Source of the DNA: Candidatus Amulumruptor caecigallinarius
GTDB lineage: Bacteria; Bacteroidota; Bacteroidia; Bacteroidales; Muribaculaceae
NCBI GenBank assembly: GCA_023665575.1
Contig: JAMPDQ010000001.1
Location: 41,424 to 105,423, forward strand
Length of the DNA: 64,000 bases
Reading direction: 5' to 3'
The notes beneath the pieces were generated by a model, which ran no database searches, was not told the origin of the DNA, and saw only the letters and a list, made by a program, of their open reading frames with translations. Below, piece by piece: positions 17,032 through 27,382 of this stretch (within the stretch, counting starts at the first letter, position 1; each line of letters starts with the position of its first letter). Position numbers and translations under genes: made by a program.

Positions 17032-17107
17032 GTCCGCAAATTTAGCAATATTACCGCGTTAAAGCAATACAATAACATTGCAAAAGCATTAACTGTGTTA
17101 CAGCTAT

Positions 17108-17169
17108 ACTCTTAGGCTCCCAATTTGCGCCCCCCTGCTTTAACATTTTTTGGGGAATGGAGCCTTAGT
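17108..17169. repeat. Dispersed palindromic repeat, core copy
   Basis: Outer arms AGGCTCC (17114-17120) and GGAGCCT (17159-17165) pair perfectly, and an inner CCCC/GGGG stem can form. The central CTGCTTTAACATTTT is shared with the copies at 20349-20400 (reverse) and 29565-29611. Confidence 0.75.
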
Positions 17170-17211
17170 AATTCAATAGCATTCTATGCACGCGCAATAT
17201 CCAACCCATAA

Positions 17212-17511
17212 TTTGGATTGATTGGTGCTGATGTCGTAGTCGCATCTGATTGGAAATATATAGACTCCTATAAAGACCTGTTAAATATGTGGGAAGAGCG
17301 CAAGATGCCGGGATTTCTTACAGATACCACACCTAATGTATCAAAACATCGTGGAGATGAAATTGACCGATAGCTTGAAGAGTGTAAGACATCAGTCAAC
17401 TATATTTTATTGGATGATTTAGAACCATCTTGTTTTAACGAGCATCAATTGACTTATCTCATCTCATATGCCAAGTTCCCTGCCCAACCGCAGGGACTTT
17501 TATGCCATTAG
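17212..17511 (+). pseudogene. Remnant of a HAD-domain protein (Swiss-Army-Knife RNA-repair type)
   Basis: A frame open from 17212 reads GADVVVASDWKYIDSYKDLL, then NMWEERKMPGFLTDTTP, then KHRGDEIDR, a TAG stop (17371-17373), then NYILLDDLEPSCFNEHQLTY. This matches, as I remember it, the C-terminal half of HAD domains found in Bacteroidetes RNA-repair-associated proteins. Both the N-terminal half with the catalytic DxD and an intact frame are missing, so it is a dead fragment. The dispersed repeat at 17108-17169 lies just before its 5' break. Confidence 0.6.
17473..17503 (+). terminator. Hairpin at the end of the HAD remnant
   Basis: TCCCTGC (17477-17483) pairs with GCAGGGA, extended by AAG/CTT with one bulged base, and is followed on the plus strand by TTTT. 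It is a plausible leftover terminator. Confidence 0.55.
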
Positions 17512-17526
17512 GGAATATTATATCTT

Positions 17527-17907
17527 TCATGAGAACATACTTAGCATATACTGTTTGATTGTGTAGAATACATTGTGATTGTATATATCCATAACAAACA
17601 ATGAAAGAAGAATAGCACTAGTGATGCTGCAAATGGCATCCAGGACAATCTTCTTATCAGTGGTCTTTATGGCTGCATAAATGCTTAGAATCATGTTTAT
17701 TGCAACAATCAGCAGCAGTATTCCATTCAATATCCAGAATATGGCATTCCCTATTGTGCTTCGTTCAACAACATCGTTGTGTGGTGAGGCAGATGCCATG
17801 AGATATATCGCGATACCAATAAGAAATATCCAGCGAAGAATATTTCGATTATTATCATTTATATACTTGTTGTATGTTCTTTTTATTGAAGAAATAATCA
17901 TGGTCAT
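17527..17907 (-). CDS. Small membrane protein of unknown function
   Basis: A 126-residue protein I do not recognise. It has three hydrophobic segments: about residues 25-42 (ILRWIFLIGIAIYLMA), 55-78 (AIFWILNGILLLIVAINMIL) and 88-108 (LDAICSITSAILLSLFV), with a basic N-terminus (IKRTYNKYINDNNRN). Its start lies within the fragment of a RecD-like gene on the same strand, overlapping by 53 nt. Base composition is more AT-rich than the flanking core genes, in keeping with an acquired or decaying region. It could be a real small gene or a chance frame; the hydrophobic pattern favours a real one. Confidence 0.45.
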   Translation of the reverse strand: MTMIISSIKRTYNKYINDNNRNILRWIFLIGIAIYLMASASPHNDVVERSTIGNAIFWILNGILLLIVAINMILSIYAAIKTTDKKIVLDAICSITSAILLSLFVMDIYNHNVFYTIKQYMLSMFS

Positions 17908-18088
17908 TCGTTGTTTGGCGTTCCTTCAGCATGGTGTTGCGTGTGGAGACTGTGTTGTTGTGGATGGCGTATGCGAGGGCTTTGGTTGTGCCGACGAGTA
18001 CGCATATTTTCTTGGCGCGTGTTATACAGGTGTAGACAAGGTTGCGCCGGAGCATATCATTGCTGACCGTTTCATCCCACAAATTTAA
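17855..18088 (-). pseudogene. C-terminal fragment of a RecD-like helicase
   Basis: The frame includes NDMLRRNLVYTCITRAKKIC followed by VLVGTTKALAYAIHNN and STRNTMLKER. The YTxITRAKK block is the conserved last motif (UvrD_C_2 domain) of RecD2/TraA-type superfamily I helicases. Everything before this C-terminal domain is absent, and the region upstream (18090-18180) shows no related sequence. It is therefore a truncated remnant. Confidence 0.65.
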
Positions 18089-18158
18089 CATTTCCCCTAA
18101 AACTTTATGCACTGAATTTTCGGCTTGTGCCCTATTATGGTTAATTTGAGGTCTTTTT

Positions 18159-18189
18159 TTTGAATTCCGCGCAATGCTTTGTAAATTTG
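18159..18189 (+). promoter_or_regulatory. Promoter of the Uup-like ABC-F gene
   Basis: TTTG (18159-18162) and TAAATTTG (18182-18189) are 19 nt apart. The start point is near 18195, some 20 nt before the ATG. Confidence 0.7.
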
Positions 18190-18216
18190 TTGTCAATCAC
18201 AGAGAATTGAATTGCT

Positions 18217-20034
18217 ATGGTGAGTTTTTTGCAGGTAGAGGGGTTGTCAAAGTCTTTCGGCGACCGTCTGCTGTTTTCGGATGTTACTTTCGGCGTGTAT
18301 GAGGGCGACAAAATCGGCATTGTGGCGCGCAATGGCGACGGGAAGTCAACCTTTCTCAACATACTTACGGGGCGTGAGGATTATGATTCGGGCAACGTGG
18401 TGTATCGCAATGGTTTGCGGATAGGCTATCTGGAGCAGATTCCTCCCATGCCGGCGGGGATGACCGCTGTGGAATATGCCGCACCACAGGCAGAGCCGGG
18501 AAGCGACCCGCATTGGAGCGGAGAGGATCTCGCTCGCCGCATGCTAACGCAATTCAAAATCACTGATGCGGAAATGCCTCTTGAAAAGCTTTCGGGCGGG
18601 CAGGCAAAGCGTGTGGCACTCGCGAAAGTGCTCCTCACAAATCCCGACATGCTTATTCTTGACGAGCCTACCAATCATCTTGATATGGATATGATCGAAT
18701 GGCTCGAAAATTATCTGTCGCGTCAGCGCGTCACACTGCTTATGGTGACTCACGACAGATATTTTCTCGACAATGTTTGTTCGCGGATTATAGAGATTGA
18801 CCGGCAGCAGATTTTCAGTTATGACGGTAATTACGACTATTATCTGCATCGCCGTGCCGAGCGAATGGAGAATCTCACCGCCGAACTTGCCAAGGTAAAA
18901 AACCTCCTCCGCACAGAGCTTGAATGGATGCGGCGTCAGCCGCAGGCCCGCGGCTCGAAAGCCAAATATCGTATCGACAATTTCTATCAGCTTCAGGATC
19001 GCAGCCGAATGAATCTTTCATCAAAGGAGGTGTCGCTCAATGTGAAGTCGAGCTATATCGGCTCAAAAATATTCGAGGCCCACAATGTTTCCAAATCTTT
19101 CGGAAAAAAAGTGATTCTCAAAGACTGGAGCTATACGTTCGCTCGTTATGAAAAGGTGGGGATTGTGGGCGGCAATGGCGCCGGTAAATCAACATTCATC
19201 AAGCTTCTTCTGGGCGAACTGAAGCCCGACTCCGGCCATTTCGACATCGGGCAGACAGTGAGATGGGGATATTACAGCCAGGAGGGGATGACCGGTTTCG
19301 ATGAGAGCAAGAAGGTGATAGATGCGGTGCGCGAGATGGCAGAGGAAGTCCGCATTGATGAAAAGACAAAGATGACCGCCTCTGCGTTTCTGTCAAAATT
19401 CCTGTTCACGCCGGAGACACAGCAGAAATATATCTCCAGGTTGAGCGGTGGGGAGCGTCGGCGGTTGTATCTTGCCACCGTGCTGATGCGCAGCCCTAAC
19501 TTTCTGGTGCTCGATGAGCCTACCAACGACCTCGATATCATGACACTCACCGTGCTTGAAGACTATCTCTCCACTTTCAAGGGGTGTGTGATAGTGGTGA
19601 GTCACGACCGCTTCTTCCTTGACCGCATTGCTGACCATATCTTCGTGTTCAAGGGGGATGGCGAAGTAAAGGATTTCCCGGGCGACTATTCCACATATCG
19701 TCATTGTGTGGCGATGGAAGAGAAAGAGAAGCGTGAGCGCGAGCGGGAAGAGTCTGCAAAGAAACAGCCCGGTGCGCAGTCGGCATCGGGCAATTCGCGG
19801 CGCAGGCATGATGAGCGGCGCAAACTCTCCTTCAAGGAGAGAAAAGAGATGGAAGAGCTGGAACAGCGCATCGAGGAACTGACAGTCGAAAGAAAAGAGC
19901 TTGAGGAGAGCCTTTCATCGGGCACACTCGGCAATGATGAGATAATCAAAGCCGGCAACCGTGTCGGAGAAGTGATTTCCGCGCTTGATGAAGCCGAACT
20001 TCGCTATCTGGAGCTGCTTGAGCTGGAGGGATAG
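18217..20034 (+). CDS. ABC-F ATPase, Uup-like
   Basis: A 605-residue soluble protein with two ABC nucleotide-binding domains and no membrane segments; ABC-F proteins act on ribosomes or, for Uup, on translation and DNA structure. Domain 1: Walker A ARNGDGKST (about residues 36-44), signature LSGGQAKRVALA, Walker B MLILDEPTNHLD. Domain 2: [33 protein letters not shown]. Between them lies the charged linker that reaches the ribosome. The C-terminal 100 residues are a Lys/Glu-rich coiled coil (ERKEMEELEQRIEELTVERK), the mark of Uup-type members. It has its own promoter and stands alone on the plus strand. Confidence 0.93.
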   Translation: MVSFLQVEGLSKSFGDRLLFSDVTFGVYEGDKIGIVARNGDGKSTFLNILTGREDYDSGNVVYRNGLRIGYLEQIPPMPAGMTAVEYAAPQAEPGSDPHWSGEDLARRMLTQFKITDAEMPLEKLSGGQAKRVALAKVLLTNPDMLILDEPTNHLDMDMIEWLENYLSRQRVTLLMVTHDRYFLDNVCSRIIEIDRQQIFSYDGNYDYYLHRRAERMENLTAELAKVKNLLRTELEWMRRQPQARGSKAKYRIDNFYQLQDRSRMNLSSKEVSLNVKSSYIGSKIFEAHNVSKSFGKKVILKDWSYTFARYEKVGIVGGNGAGKSTFIKLLLGELKPDSGHFDIGQTVRWGYYSQEGMTGFDESKKVIDAVREMAEEVRIDEKTKMTASAFLSKFLFTPETQQKYISRLSGGERRRLYLATVLMRSPNFLVLDEPTNDLDIMTLTVLEDYLSTFKGCVIVVSHDRFFLDRIADHIFVFKGDGEVKDFPGDYSTYRHCVAMEEKEKREREREESAKKQPGAQSASGNSRRRHDERRKLSFKERKEMEELEQRIEELTVERKELEESLSSGTLGNDEIIKAGNRVGEVISALDEAELRYLELLELEG

Positions 20035-20046
20035 CCTTTCCGACTA

Positions 20047-20340
20047 TCACACTTCATAATCCACGCAGGCGCGTGCGGCCTTGCAATCTTTGATAATGGC
20101 TGCGGCGGCAACATGAGCCGGATGTGCGGCATACAGTTTCACATCCTCCATATTTGCCAGATGTGCGGTCAGCACAAGATCCCAATCTTCTGCGGGATTT
20201 TCGTTCACTCCCACTTCAATATTAAGGAGAACATCGATAACATTGGGAAGCTTTCTGAGCGCATCCGCAAATTTGTCGGCTGCCATCCGGCGTTCTTTCG
20301 GAGTGCCGGTCAGCTTGAACATTACAACGTGTTTAACCAT
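20047..20340 (-). CDS. Dabb-domain (stress-responsive dimeric alpha-beta barrel) protein
   Basis: A 97-residue protein with the Dabb fold: MVKHVVMFKLTGTPKERR at the start, then a helix-rich middle ending in LPNVIDVLLNIEVGVNENP, and DWDLVLTAHLANMEDVKLYA. The N-terminal HVVMFKL and the late Y-AAHPAHV (residues 75-82) are the family's usual landmarks. Family members are small dimers whose cellular role in bacteria is mostly unknown. It converges with the Uup-like gene (12 nt between stops) and is preceded by a dispersed repeat copy. Confidence 0.85.
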   Translation of the reverse strand: MVKHVVMFKLTGTPKERRMAADKFADALRKLPNVIDVLLNIEVGVNENPAEDWDLVLTAHLANMEDVKLYAAHPAHVAAAAIIKDCKAARACVDYEV

Positions 20341-20348
20341 GACATTGA

Positions 20349-20400
20349 TTTTTTTATAAAACAGACTCTAAGGCTACATTCCCCCAAAATGTTAAAGCAG
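20349..20400 (-). repeat. Dispersed palindromic repeat, longest copy
   Basis: Joins the two halves seen separately elsewhere: the arm TTTTATAAAACAGACTCTAA and the core, which on the minus strand reads CTGCTTTAACATTTT. It shows that the short arms and the core belong to one element. Confidence 0.75.
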
Positions 20401-20453
20401 AGGTTGGTCATGCCAATATTTTTTATCAGAATGAAGCCTTGGTTTTACGGGTT

Positions 20454-22091
<1,638 letters not shown>

Positions 22092-22108
22092 TTATCTTCT
22101 TTATCTTC

Positions 22109-23449
22109 TTATCTTCTGAATTTTGTTTGTCGCATCTGCTTCATCATCTTCATGGGGTTTTTGATGTTGGAGACAGTGTGCATCATTTTGCGGGTTTCTT
22201 CAAACTGTTTGAGCAGACGGTTCACCTCCTGTAGGGAGGTGCCGGAGCCTTTGGCAATACGCTGACGGCGCGAGCCCTTGATAATGTCGGGGTTTTCACG
22301 CTCGTAAGGAGTCATGGAGTCAATTATAGCCTCGATGCCTTTGAAAGCATTGTTGTCGATTTCCATATCCTTGATGGCTTTCCCGACGCCCGGAATCATT
22401 TGTGCAAGATCTTTGATGTTGCCCATCTTTTTTATAGAGGCAATCTGCTGCTTGAAATCGTTGAAGTCGAATTTGTTTTTGCGGAGTTTCTCCTGAATCT
22501 TGAGGGCTTCCTTTTCATCGTAAACCTCCTGCACACGATTCACCAGCTCCACGATATCCCCCATTCCGAGGATACGGTTGGCCATGCCTTCGGGGTTGAA
22601 TTCCTGCAGGTCTTCAAGCTTCTCTCCGGTGCCGACATATTTGATGGGTTTGTTCACCACGGTGCGTATAGAGAGAGCGGCGCCGCCCCGGGTGTCGCCG
22701 TCGAGCTTGGTGAGCACAACGCCGTCATAGTCGATTCGGTCGTTGAATGCCTTTGCAGTGTTTACGGCATCCTGGCCGGTCATGGAGTCAACCACAAAGA
22801 GAGTTTCCTGCGGTTGCAGGGCGTTTTTTAGATTTTCGATTTCATTCATCATTTCCTCGTCAACAGCGAGACGGCCGGCCGTGTCGACAATTACCAGGTC
22901 ATGATGGTTTTCTCGTGCGAATTTCACGGCATTGCGTGCGATAGCCACCGGGTCTTTGCTCTCTTCTTCAGTGTAGAGGGGCACATTGATAGTGTCGGCA
23001 AGCACTCGCAGCTGTTCGCGGGCGGCGGGGCGGTAAACATCGGCTCCCACGAGCAAAGGGTTCTTCCCTTTCGATGATTTCAGCTTTTTGGCGAGTTTGC
23101 CGGCGAAGGTGGTTTTGCCGGCGCCCTGCAGTCCGGCCATAAGAATGATTGCCGGTTTGCCGTCAATATTGAGAGGGGCGGCATCGCCTCCCATAAGAGT
23201 GGTCAGCTCATCGTGCACGATTTTAATCATCACCTCCTTCGGCTTAAGCGCAGTCAGCACATTCCGGCCGAGCGCCTTTTGCTTCACGGTGTCGATGAAG
23301 TTTTTGGCTATCTTGTAGTTGACGTCGGCGTCGGTAAGGGCGCGACGCACATCCTTGAGCGTTTCGGAAATATTTATTTCGGTGATTTTTCCCTCACCTT
23401 TAAGAATTTTGAACGACCGTTCGAGGCGTTCGGAAAGGCTTTCAAACAT
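22109..23449 (-). CDS. ffh: Signal recognition particle GTPase
   Basis: A 446-residue SRP54 homologue that targets nascent membrane and secreted proteins. The NG domain shows the P-loop GLQGAGKTTFAGKLAKKL (about residues 106-124), the RPAAREQL motif, DTAGRL, and TKLDGDTRGGAALS. The M domain follows (residues 300-446) with the Met-rich C-terminus NPMKMMKQMRQTKF, which binds 4.5S RNA and signal sequences. The length fits. It is likely co-transcribed with the YbiT-like gene; a dispersed repeat copy lies just upstream. Confidence 0.97.
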   Translation of the reverse strand: MFESLSERLERSFKILKGEGKITEINISETLKDVRRALTDADVNYKIAKNFIDTVKQKALGRNVLTALKPKEVMIKIVHDELTTLMGGDAAPLNIDGKPAIILMAGLQGAGKTTFAGKLAKKLKSSKGKNPLLVGADVYRPAAREQLRVLADTINVPLYTEEESKDPVAIARNAVKFARENHHDLVIVDTAGRLAVDEEMMNEIENLKNALQPQETLFVVDSMTGQDAVNTAKAFNDRIDYDGVVLTKLDGDTRGGAALSIRTVVNKPIKYVGTGEKLEDLQEFNPEGMANRILGMGDIVELVNRVQEVYDEKEALKIQEKLRKNKFDFNDFKQQIASIKKMGNIKDLAQMIPGVGKAIKDMEIDNNAFKGIEAIIDSMTPYERENPDIIKGSRRQRIAKGSGTSLQEVNRLLKQFEETRKMMHTVSNIKNPMKMMKQMRQTKFRR

Positions 23450-23460
23450 AAATAAGTCCT

Positions 23461-23488
23461 ATAATGTTAAGAGTCTGTTTTATGAAAA
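23461..23488 (-). repeat. Dispersed repeat arm, copy between panD and ffh
   Basis: On the minus strand it reads TTTTCATAAAACAGACTCTT, the same arm as at 20349-20372. The 157-nt gap 23450-23606 holds no gene. Confidence 0.6.
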
Positions 23489-23606
23489 TTAACAACAGAG
23501 GTCGCATGCATGAGACGGGTTTGGATATGCAGAATCAGGAGCATATCGGGCTGTGTGGCTGATTCAAAGAGTCAAGCTCATCCAATACATGCAAGGCCAA
23601 CAGTGA

Positions 23607-23957
23607 TTAAACGAGTTTGTTGGTGCGGGTGTCGGGAAACACCACTGCCGGTTTCAGCGAGCGGGCCTCTTCGGGGCTCACCATTGCGTATGCGATGATA
23701 ATCACCACATCTCCGGGCTGGGCTTTGCGCGCGGCAGCGCCGTTGAGGCATATCACTCCCGAGCCGGCCTCCCCTTCAATCACATAAGTGTCGAATCGCT
23801 CGCCGTTGTTGTTGTTGACAATCCAGACGCGTTGTCCCGGGAGGATGTCGGCGGCTTTAAGCAAGTCGGCATCGATGGTGATGCTGCCTATATAATTCAG
23901 ATTCGCCTCGGTCACTGTGACGCGGTGAATCTTGGATTTCATCATTTCTATCAACAT
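23607..23957 (-). CDS. panD: Aspartate 1-decarboxylase
   Basis: A 116-residue pyruvoyl enzyme making beta-alanine for pantothenate. The self-cleavage site is Gly24-Ser25 (NYIGSITID); with the start used here the serine falls at position 25 exactly as in E. coli PanD, which supports ATG 23957 rather than the Met at codon 5. The conserved Tyr and Asn residues of the active site are in [18 protein letters not shown], and [17 protein letters not shown] follows. It overlaps the panC stop by 7 nt, so the two are translationally coupled. Confidence 0.96.
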   Translation of the reverse strand: MLIEMMKSKIHRVTVTEANLNYIGSITIDADLLKAADILPGQRVWIVNNNNGERFDTYVIEGEAGSGVICLNGAAARKAQPGDVVIIIAYAMVSPEEARSLKPAVVFPDTRTNKLV

Positions 23958-24820
23958 TGCGCGTGATTTTTATAACAGATATTATCAATAAGTCTCACCT
24001 TGCCGCAATACACAGTTATGCAGCCCACAATCCAGGGGGATTCTGCCCAGTTGTCAACAGGCATGAGAGTGCGGCCGTCAACGATTTCGAAATATTCCAC
24101 TTCAAGGAATTCGGTGGCGTTCAGACGGTCAATCACCATGTTGCGGGTCTCTTGCAGAGAGTGTGTTACAGCAAACTCTGCAGAGTCGGCGAGTGCGCGG
24201 TGGATTTCCGGGGCAACGGCACGTTGCTGAGGGGAGAGCAGTGCGTTCCTGCTGGAGAGGGCGAGGCCGTCGTCGCCGCGTTTTATGGGGCAAGCCACAA
24301 TTTGCACATCGATTCCCTCCGACTCCACCATGTTTCTGATCACGGCAATCTGCTGGAAATCCTTCTCGCCGAAATAAGCCCTGTCGGGGCGAACGAGGGC
24401 GAAAAGACGAGCCACTACTTCGGCAACGCCTTGGAAATGCCCCGGCCGGAATTTGCCCTCCATCACTTCAGCGGCAGTGCCGAGCCTGAAAGATTTCTTT
24501 TTGCGGGAATCCACACCGCCGGGATAAATTTCATTTACAGTGGGGCAGAACACAGCGGTGACGCCGGCACCGGCGAGCAGTCGGATATCTGCCTCTTCGT
24601 CACGAGGATATGTGGCAAGGTCGGTGGGGTTGTTAAACTGTGTGGGATTCACAAACACGCTCACCACTGCGATATCATTTTCATCAACGGCTCTTTTCAC
24701 AAGAGACAAGTGGCCGTCGTGGAGCGCGCCCATAGTGGGCACAAAGCCGATGGAATGTGCGTTGGCCTTCTGGCGGCCAATGAAATTTTCCAACTCAGCG
24801 GCTGATCTGATAATCAACAT
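23951..24820 (-). CDS. panC: Pantothenate synthetase
   Basis: A 289-residue ATP-dependent ligase joining pantoate and beta-alanine. The adenylate-binding motif is [15 protein letters not shown] (residues 28-42), the pantoate loop includes [18 protein letters not shown], and [13 protein letters not shown] and [11 protein letters not shown] are the other family blocks. With panD directly behind it, the pair supplies the last steps to pantothenate; panB is not in this window. A -7-like TAACTTTG (24920-24913) lies about 95 nt upstream. Confidence 0.97.
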   Translation of the reverse strand: MLIIRSAAELENFIGRQKANAHSIGFVPTMGALHDGHLSLVKRAVDENDIAVVSVFVNPTQFNNPTDLATYPRDEEADIRLLAGAGVTAVFCPTVNEIYPGGVDSRKKKSFRLGTAAEVMEGKFRPGHFQGVAEVVARLFALVRPDRAYFGEKDFQQIAVIRNMVESEGIDVQIVACPIKRGDDGLALSSRNALLSPQQRAVAPEIHRALADSAEFAVTHSLQETRNMVIDRLNATEFLEVEYFEIVDGRTLMPVDNWAESPWIVGCITVYCGKVRLIDNICYKNHAQC

Positions 24821-24912
24821 AAATATAATTGGTTGCGAAAATTAACGTGAAATTTTCCGTCTTGATTTTGCAGACTTTGGGTCGGCAAAATCTGATTTTT
24901 TTTCTTAACGCG

Positions 24913-24920
24913 CAAAGTTA
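24913..24920 (-). promoter_or_regulatory. Possible -7 element for panCD
   Basis: TAACTTTG on the minus strand, with no good TTTG at the usual distance. The predicted start is about 85 nt before panC. Confidence 0.4.
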
Positions 24921-25036
24921 CAATAAAATCAGCAAAAACGGCAATTTTCAGTCAATAAATATGTAGTGGAGGGGGCATGTTGTCGAAAAATTGGGCAAAA
25001 GTGGTCAATGATGCGAAAAATATGAAAAATTTTTGT

Positions 25037-25044
25037 TAAATTTG
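25037..25044 (+). promoter_or_regulatory. Possible -7 element for the GT5-like gene
   Basis: TAAATTTG, 46 nt before the ATG at 25091. No TTTG at the -33 distance. Together with 24913-24920 it makes the gap 24821-25090 a divergent promoter region; no gene is seen there. Confidence 0.45.
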
Positions 25045-25090
25045 CATGTTGGAGTGCGCTATTTGTAGCGACAAGAAAAATATATAATAG

Positions 25091-25909
25091 ATGGCAGTTC
25101 CTAAAATAATTTTTGTATCTCAAGAAATTTCACCATATCTGTCGGTAACGGAAAACGGTCAGTGGGGCCGCACATTGCCGCACGCTATTCAGCAACGCAA
25201 ATATGAGGTGCGCACCTTTATGCCTGACTTTGGCAACATCAACGAGCGCAGAAATCAGCTGCATGAGGTGATCCGCCTCAGCGGCATGAATATAGTGATA
25301 GGAGAAAACGACCACCCGCTGATTGTGAAGGTGGCGTCGATGCAGCCCTCGCGCATTCAGGTTTATTTCATAGATAATGACGACTATTTCCAGAAGTTGG
25401 CGAGCGATGTCGATGCATTCGGCACCAACCGTGAGGACAATGACGAGCGCATGATATTTTTTGCGCGCGGCACAATGGAGACGGTGCGCAAATTGCGCTG
25501 GGAGTCGGATATCATGCAGGTGTCAGGCTGGATGTCGAGCCTGGTGCCTCTCTATATGAGGACAGTCTTCAGCGATGGCCCCTCTTTTCACAAAACAAAG
25601 CTGATATATTCAATACTTCCGGAGGAGAAAGTCGGCAGTCTTGACTGTGCAATGTTCGACAAGCTCCGTGTGGAGGGTATTCCGGGGGAAGTGGTGGAAA
25701 AATTCTCAAAAGAGGAGCCAAACCACAACCTGTTGCACAAGATTGCAATCGGCAGCGCGGATGCGGTGGTGTTTCACGCAGTGGAGCCCGACCCGGAGCT
25801 GGTGGCATATTGCGAGGCCAACGGCAAGGCATGGTGTCATTTCGCCGGCGAGGGAGACCATGCCGAAGATTATGACGCATTGTATAAATCATTAATGCCC
25901 GAAGATTGA
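25091..25909 (+). CDS. Short glycogen/starch synthase-like (GT5) protein
   Basis: A 272-residue protein equivalent to only the N-terminal Rossmann domain of glycogen synthase: KIIFVSQEISPYLSVTENGQ at the start replaces the usual ADP-glucose-binding KxGGL, and the sugar-nucleotide-binding C-terminal domain is absent. Such short homologues are common in Bacteroidetes and may not be catalytic. The start is ATG 25091. The stop overlaps the next gene's ATG (TGATG), so the two are coupled. Function unknown; a structural or sensing role is as likely as transfer activity. Confidence 0.85.
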   Translation: MAVPKIIFVSQEISPYLSVTENGQWGRTLPHAIQQRKYEVRTFMPDFGNINERRNQLHEVIRLSGMNIVIGENDHPLIVKVASMQPSRIQVYFIDNDDYFQKLASDVDAFGTNREDNDERMIFFARGTMETVRKLRWESDIMQVSGWMSSLVPLYMRTVFSDGPSFHKTKLIYSILPEEKVGSLDCAMFDKLRVEGIPGEVVEKFSKEEPNHNLLHKIAIGSADAVVFHAVEPDPELVAYCEANGKAWCHFAGEGDHAEDYDALYKSLMPED

Positions 25910-27330
25910 TGAAATTAAAACGACTTGCAGGCGCGGCTCTGGGCTCGCTGCTTCTATTCGCATCCTGTCAGGATGATGTGAGCGAAATCGGCTCATCGCT
26001 CAGCACGGGGGAAGTCTCCATCGTTGTGGATTCTTTAGTGACCGACGTGAAGTCGAAGTCAATTTATTACGACTCGTTTGACAGCCGCACAATCAACAAG
26101 CTGATAGGGCGCATAAATGTGCCGGAATATGGAAGCCTCTCTTGTTCGTTTGTCACGCAGGTGATGAGCGCGGCTAGAATGACTGTGCCCGATTCCATCA
26201 CTGTTGAAGATGTGGATTCGATGCGCCTTGTGTTCACGGTGCCCCGCGGTTCATTCACCGGAGACTCCCTGGCTCCGCAGCAGCTGAAGGTGTATCGTCT
26301 TGAGAAGCAACTTCCCTCCGACATAACATCATCTTTCAATCCCTCAGGCTATTACAGCAGTTCAAGCCTGATGGGCAAGAAAAGCTATTCGCTCAGCAAT
26401 ATCGCGAAGGGAGATTCTGCCATGACAAAGGCCACAAGCATACGCATCCCGGTGGATATGCCTCTTGAATTTGCGAAAGATATATTCACACGTTATCGCG
26501 CCAACGACCCTATTTTTGAATGGCCTGCCACATTCAATCAATATTTTCCGGGCATATACGTGGAGCAGAATTTCGGCAACGGCTGCATAGCAAATATCAC
26601 CAAATCGGAATTTTTCACCTATTGGCACCGCACGGATTACAAGTCGGTGATGCAGCCCGATTCCACATGGAAAACAGAGAAAGTTGTGGTCAGAGACTCT
26701 GTGTGTCTGCTGGCTTCTCAACCCGAAGTGCTCTCAAGCAATATAATCGATTACAAGATTTCCGACAATATCACAAACCTTGTGAATTCGGGCGATATGG
26801 TGATTACCTCACCCGGCGGCTACATGGTGCAGGTGGAATTTCCGGCCAAAAAGCTTCTTGAAGAATATCATCACAACGGAGATGCCCTGTCGATGGTATC
26901 GGCATTGCGCTTCGAAATTCCGGCCACCATGATAAGGAATGAGCATTCAATCGGGGTGGCTCCCTATCTGCTGATGATTCGGTCTTCAGAGGTTGACGAT
27001 TTCTTTGCACAGAATCGGGTGCCAGATGGAATCACTTCATTTTATGCGGCTTACAATAAGGATACGGGCAGCTATCAGTTTAATTCCATGCGCGACTATT
27101 TTCTGAAGCTTCTCGAAGATGAGAAGAATGGGGAGAGCATCGAAGGTGAAGATATGGAATTTATCCTTGTTCCGGTGCAGGTGACCACCGACACCAACAC
27201 CGGTTACAACGGCGTGGTGTCGGTATATGTGACGCGCTGCGCACCATATGTGGCTGCGCCCACAATGACGCGTCTGCATACAGACCGCGCTGTGATATGC
27301 TTCACATATTCGAGCCAGCAAATCAGGTAG
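25909..27330 (+). CDS. DUF4270-family lipoprotein
   Basis: A 473-residue predicted lipoprotein: signal peptide with lipobox LLFASC, cysteine near residue 20, then QDDVSEIGSSL. The start is ATG 25909, overlapping the preceding TGA; the TTG one codon earlier is not needed. The rest is beta-rich, with blocks such as YYDSFDSRTINKLIGRI, GSLSCSFVTQVMSA and FPGIYVEQNFGNGCI that fit DUF4270, a Bacteroidetes-specific family of unknown function linked to the cell envelope. It forms a two-gene unit with the GT5-like gene, an arrangement I believe is common in Bacteroidales. Confidence 0.8.
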   Translation: MKLKRLAGAALGSLLLFASCQDDVSEIGSSLSTGEVSIVVDSLVTDVKSKSIYYDSFDSRTINKLIGRINVPEYGSLSCSFVTQVMSAARMTVPDSITVEDVDSMRLVFTVPRGSFTGDSLAPQQLKVYRLEKQLPSDITSSFNPSGYYSSSSLMGKKSYSLSNIAKGDSAMTKATSIRIPVDMPLEFAKDIFTRYRANDPIFEWPATFNQYFPGIYVEQNFGNGCIANITKSEFFTYWHRTDYKSVMQPDSTWKTEKVVVRDSVCLLASQPEVLSSNIIDYKISDNITNLVNSGDMVITSPGGYMVQVEFPAKKLLEEYHHNGDALSMVSALRFEIPATMIRNEHSIGVAPYLLMIRSSEVDDFFAQNRVPDGITSFYAAYNKDTGSYQFNSMRDYFLKLLEDEKNGESIEGEDMEFILVPVQVTTDTNTGYNGVVSVYVTRCAPYVAAPTMTRLHTDRAVICFTYSSQQIR

Positions 27331-27382
27331 GAGCCGGATGTTGGGAATCGGGAATAGGGAATCGAGAGACAGGAATTGAAGA

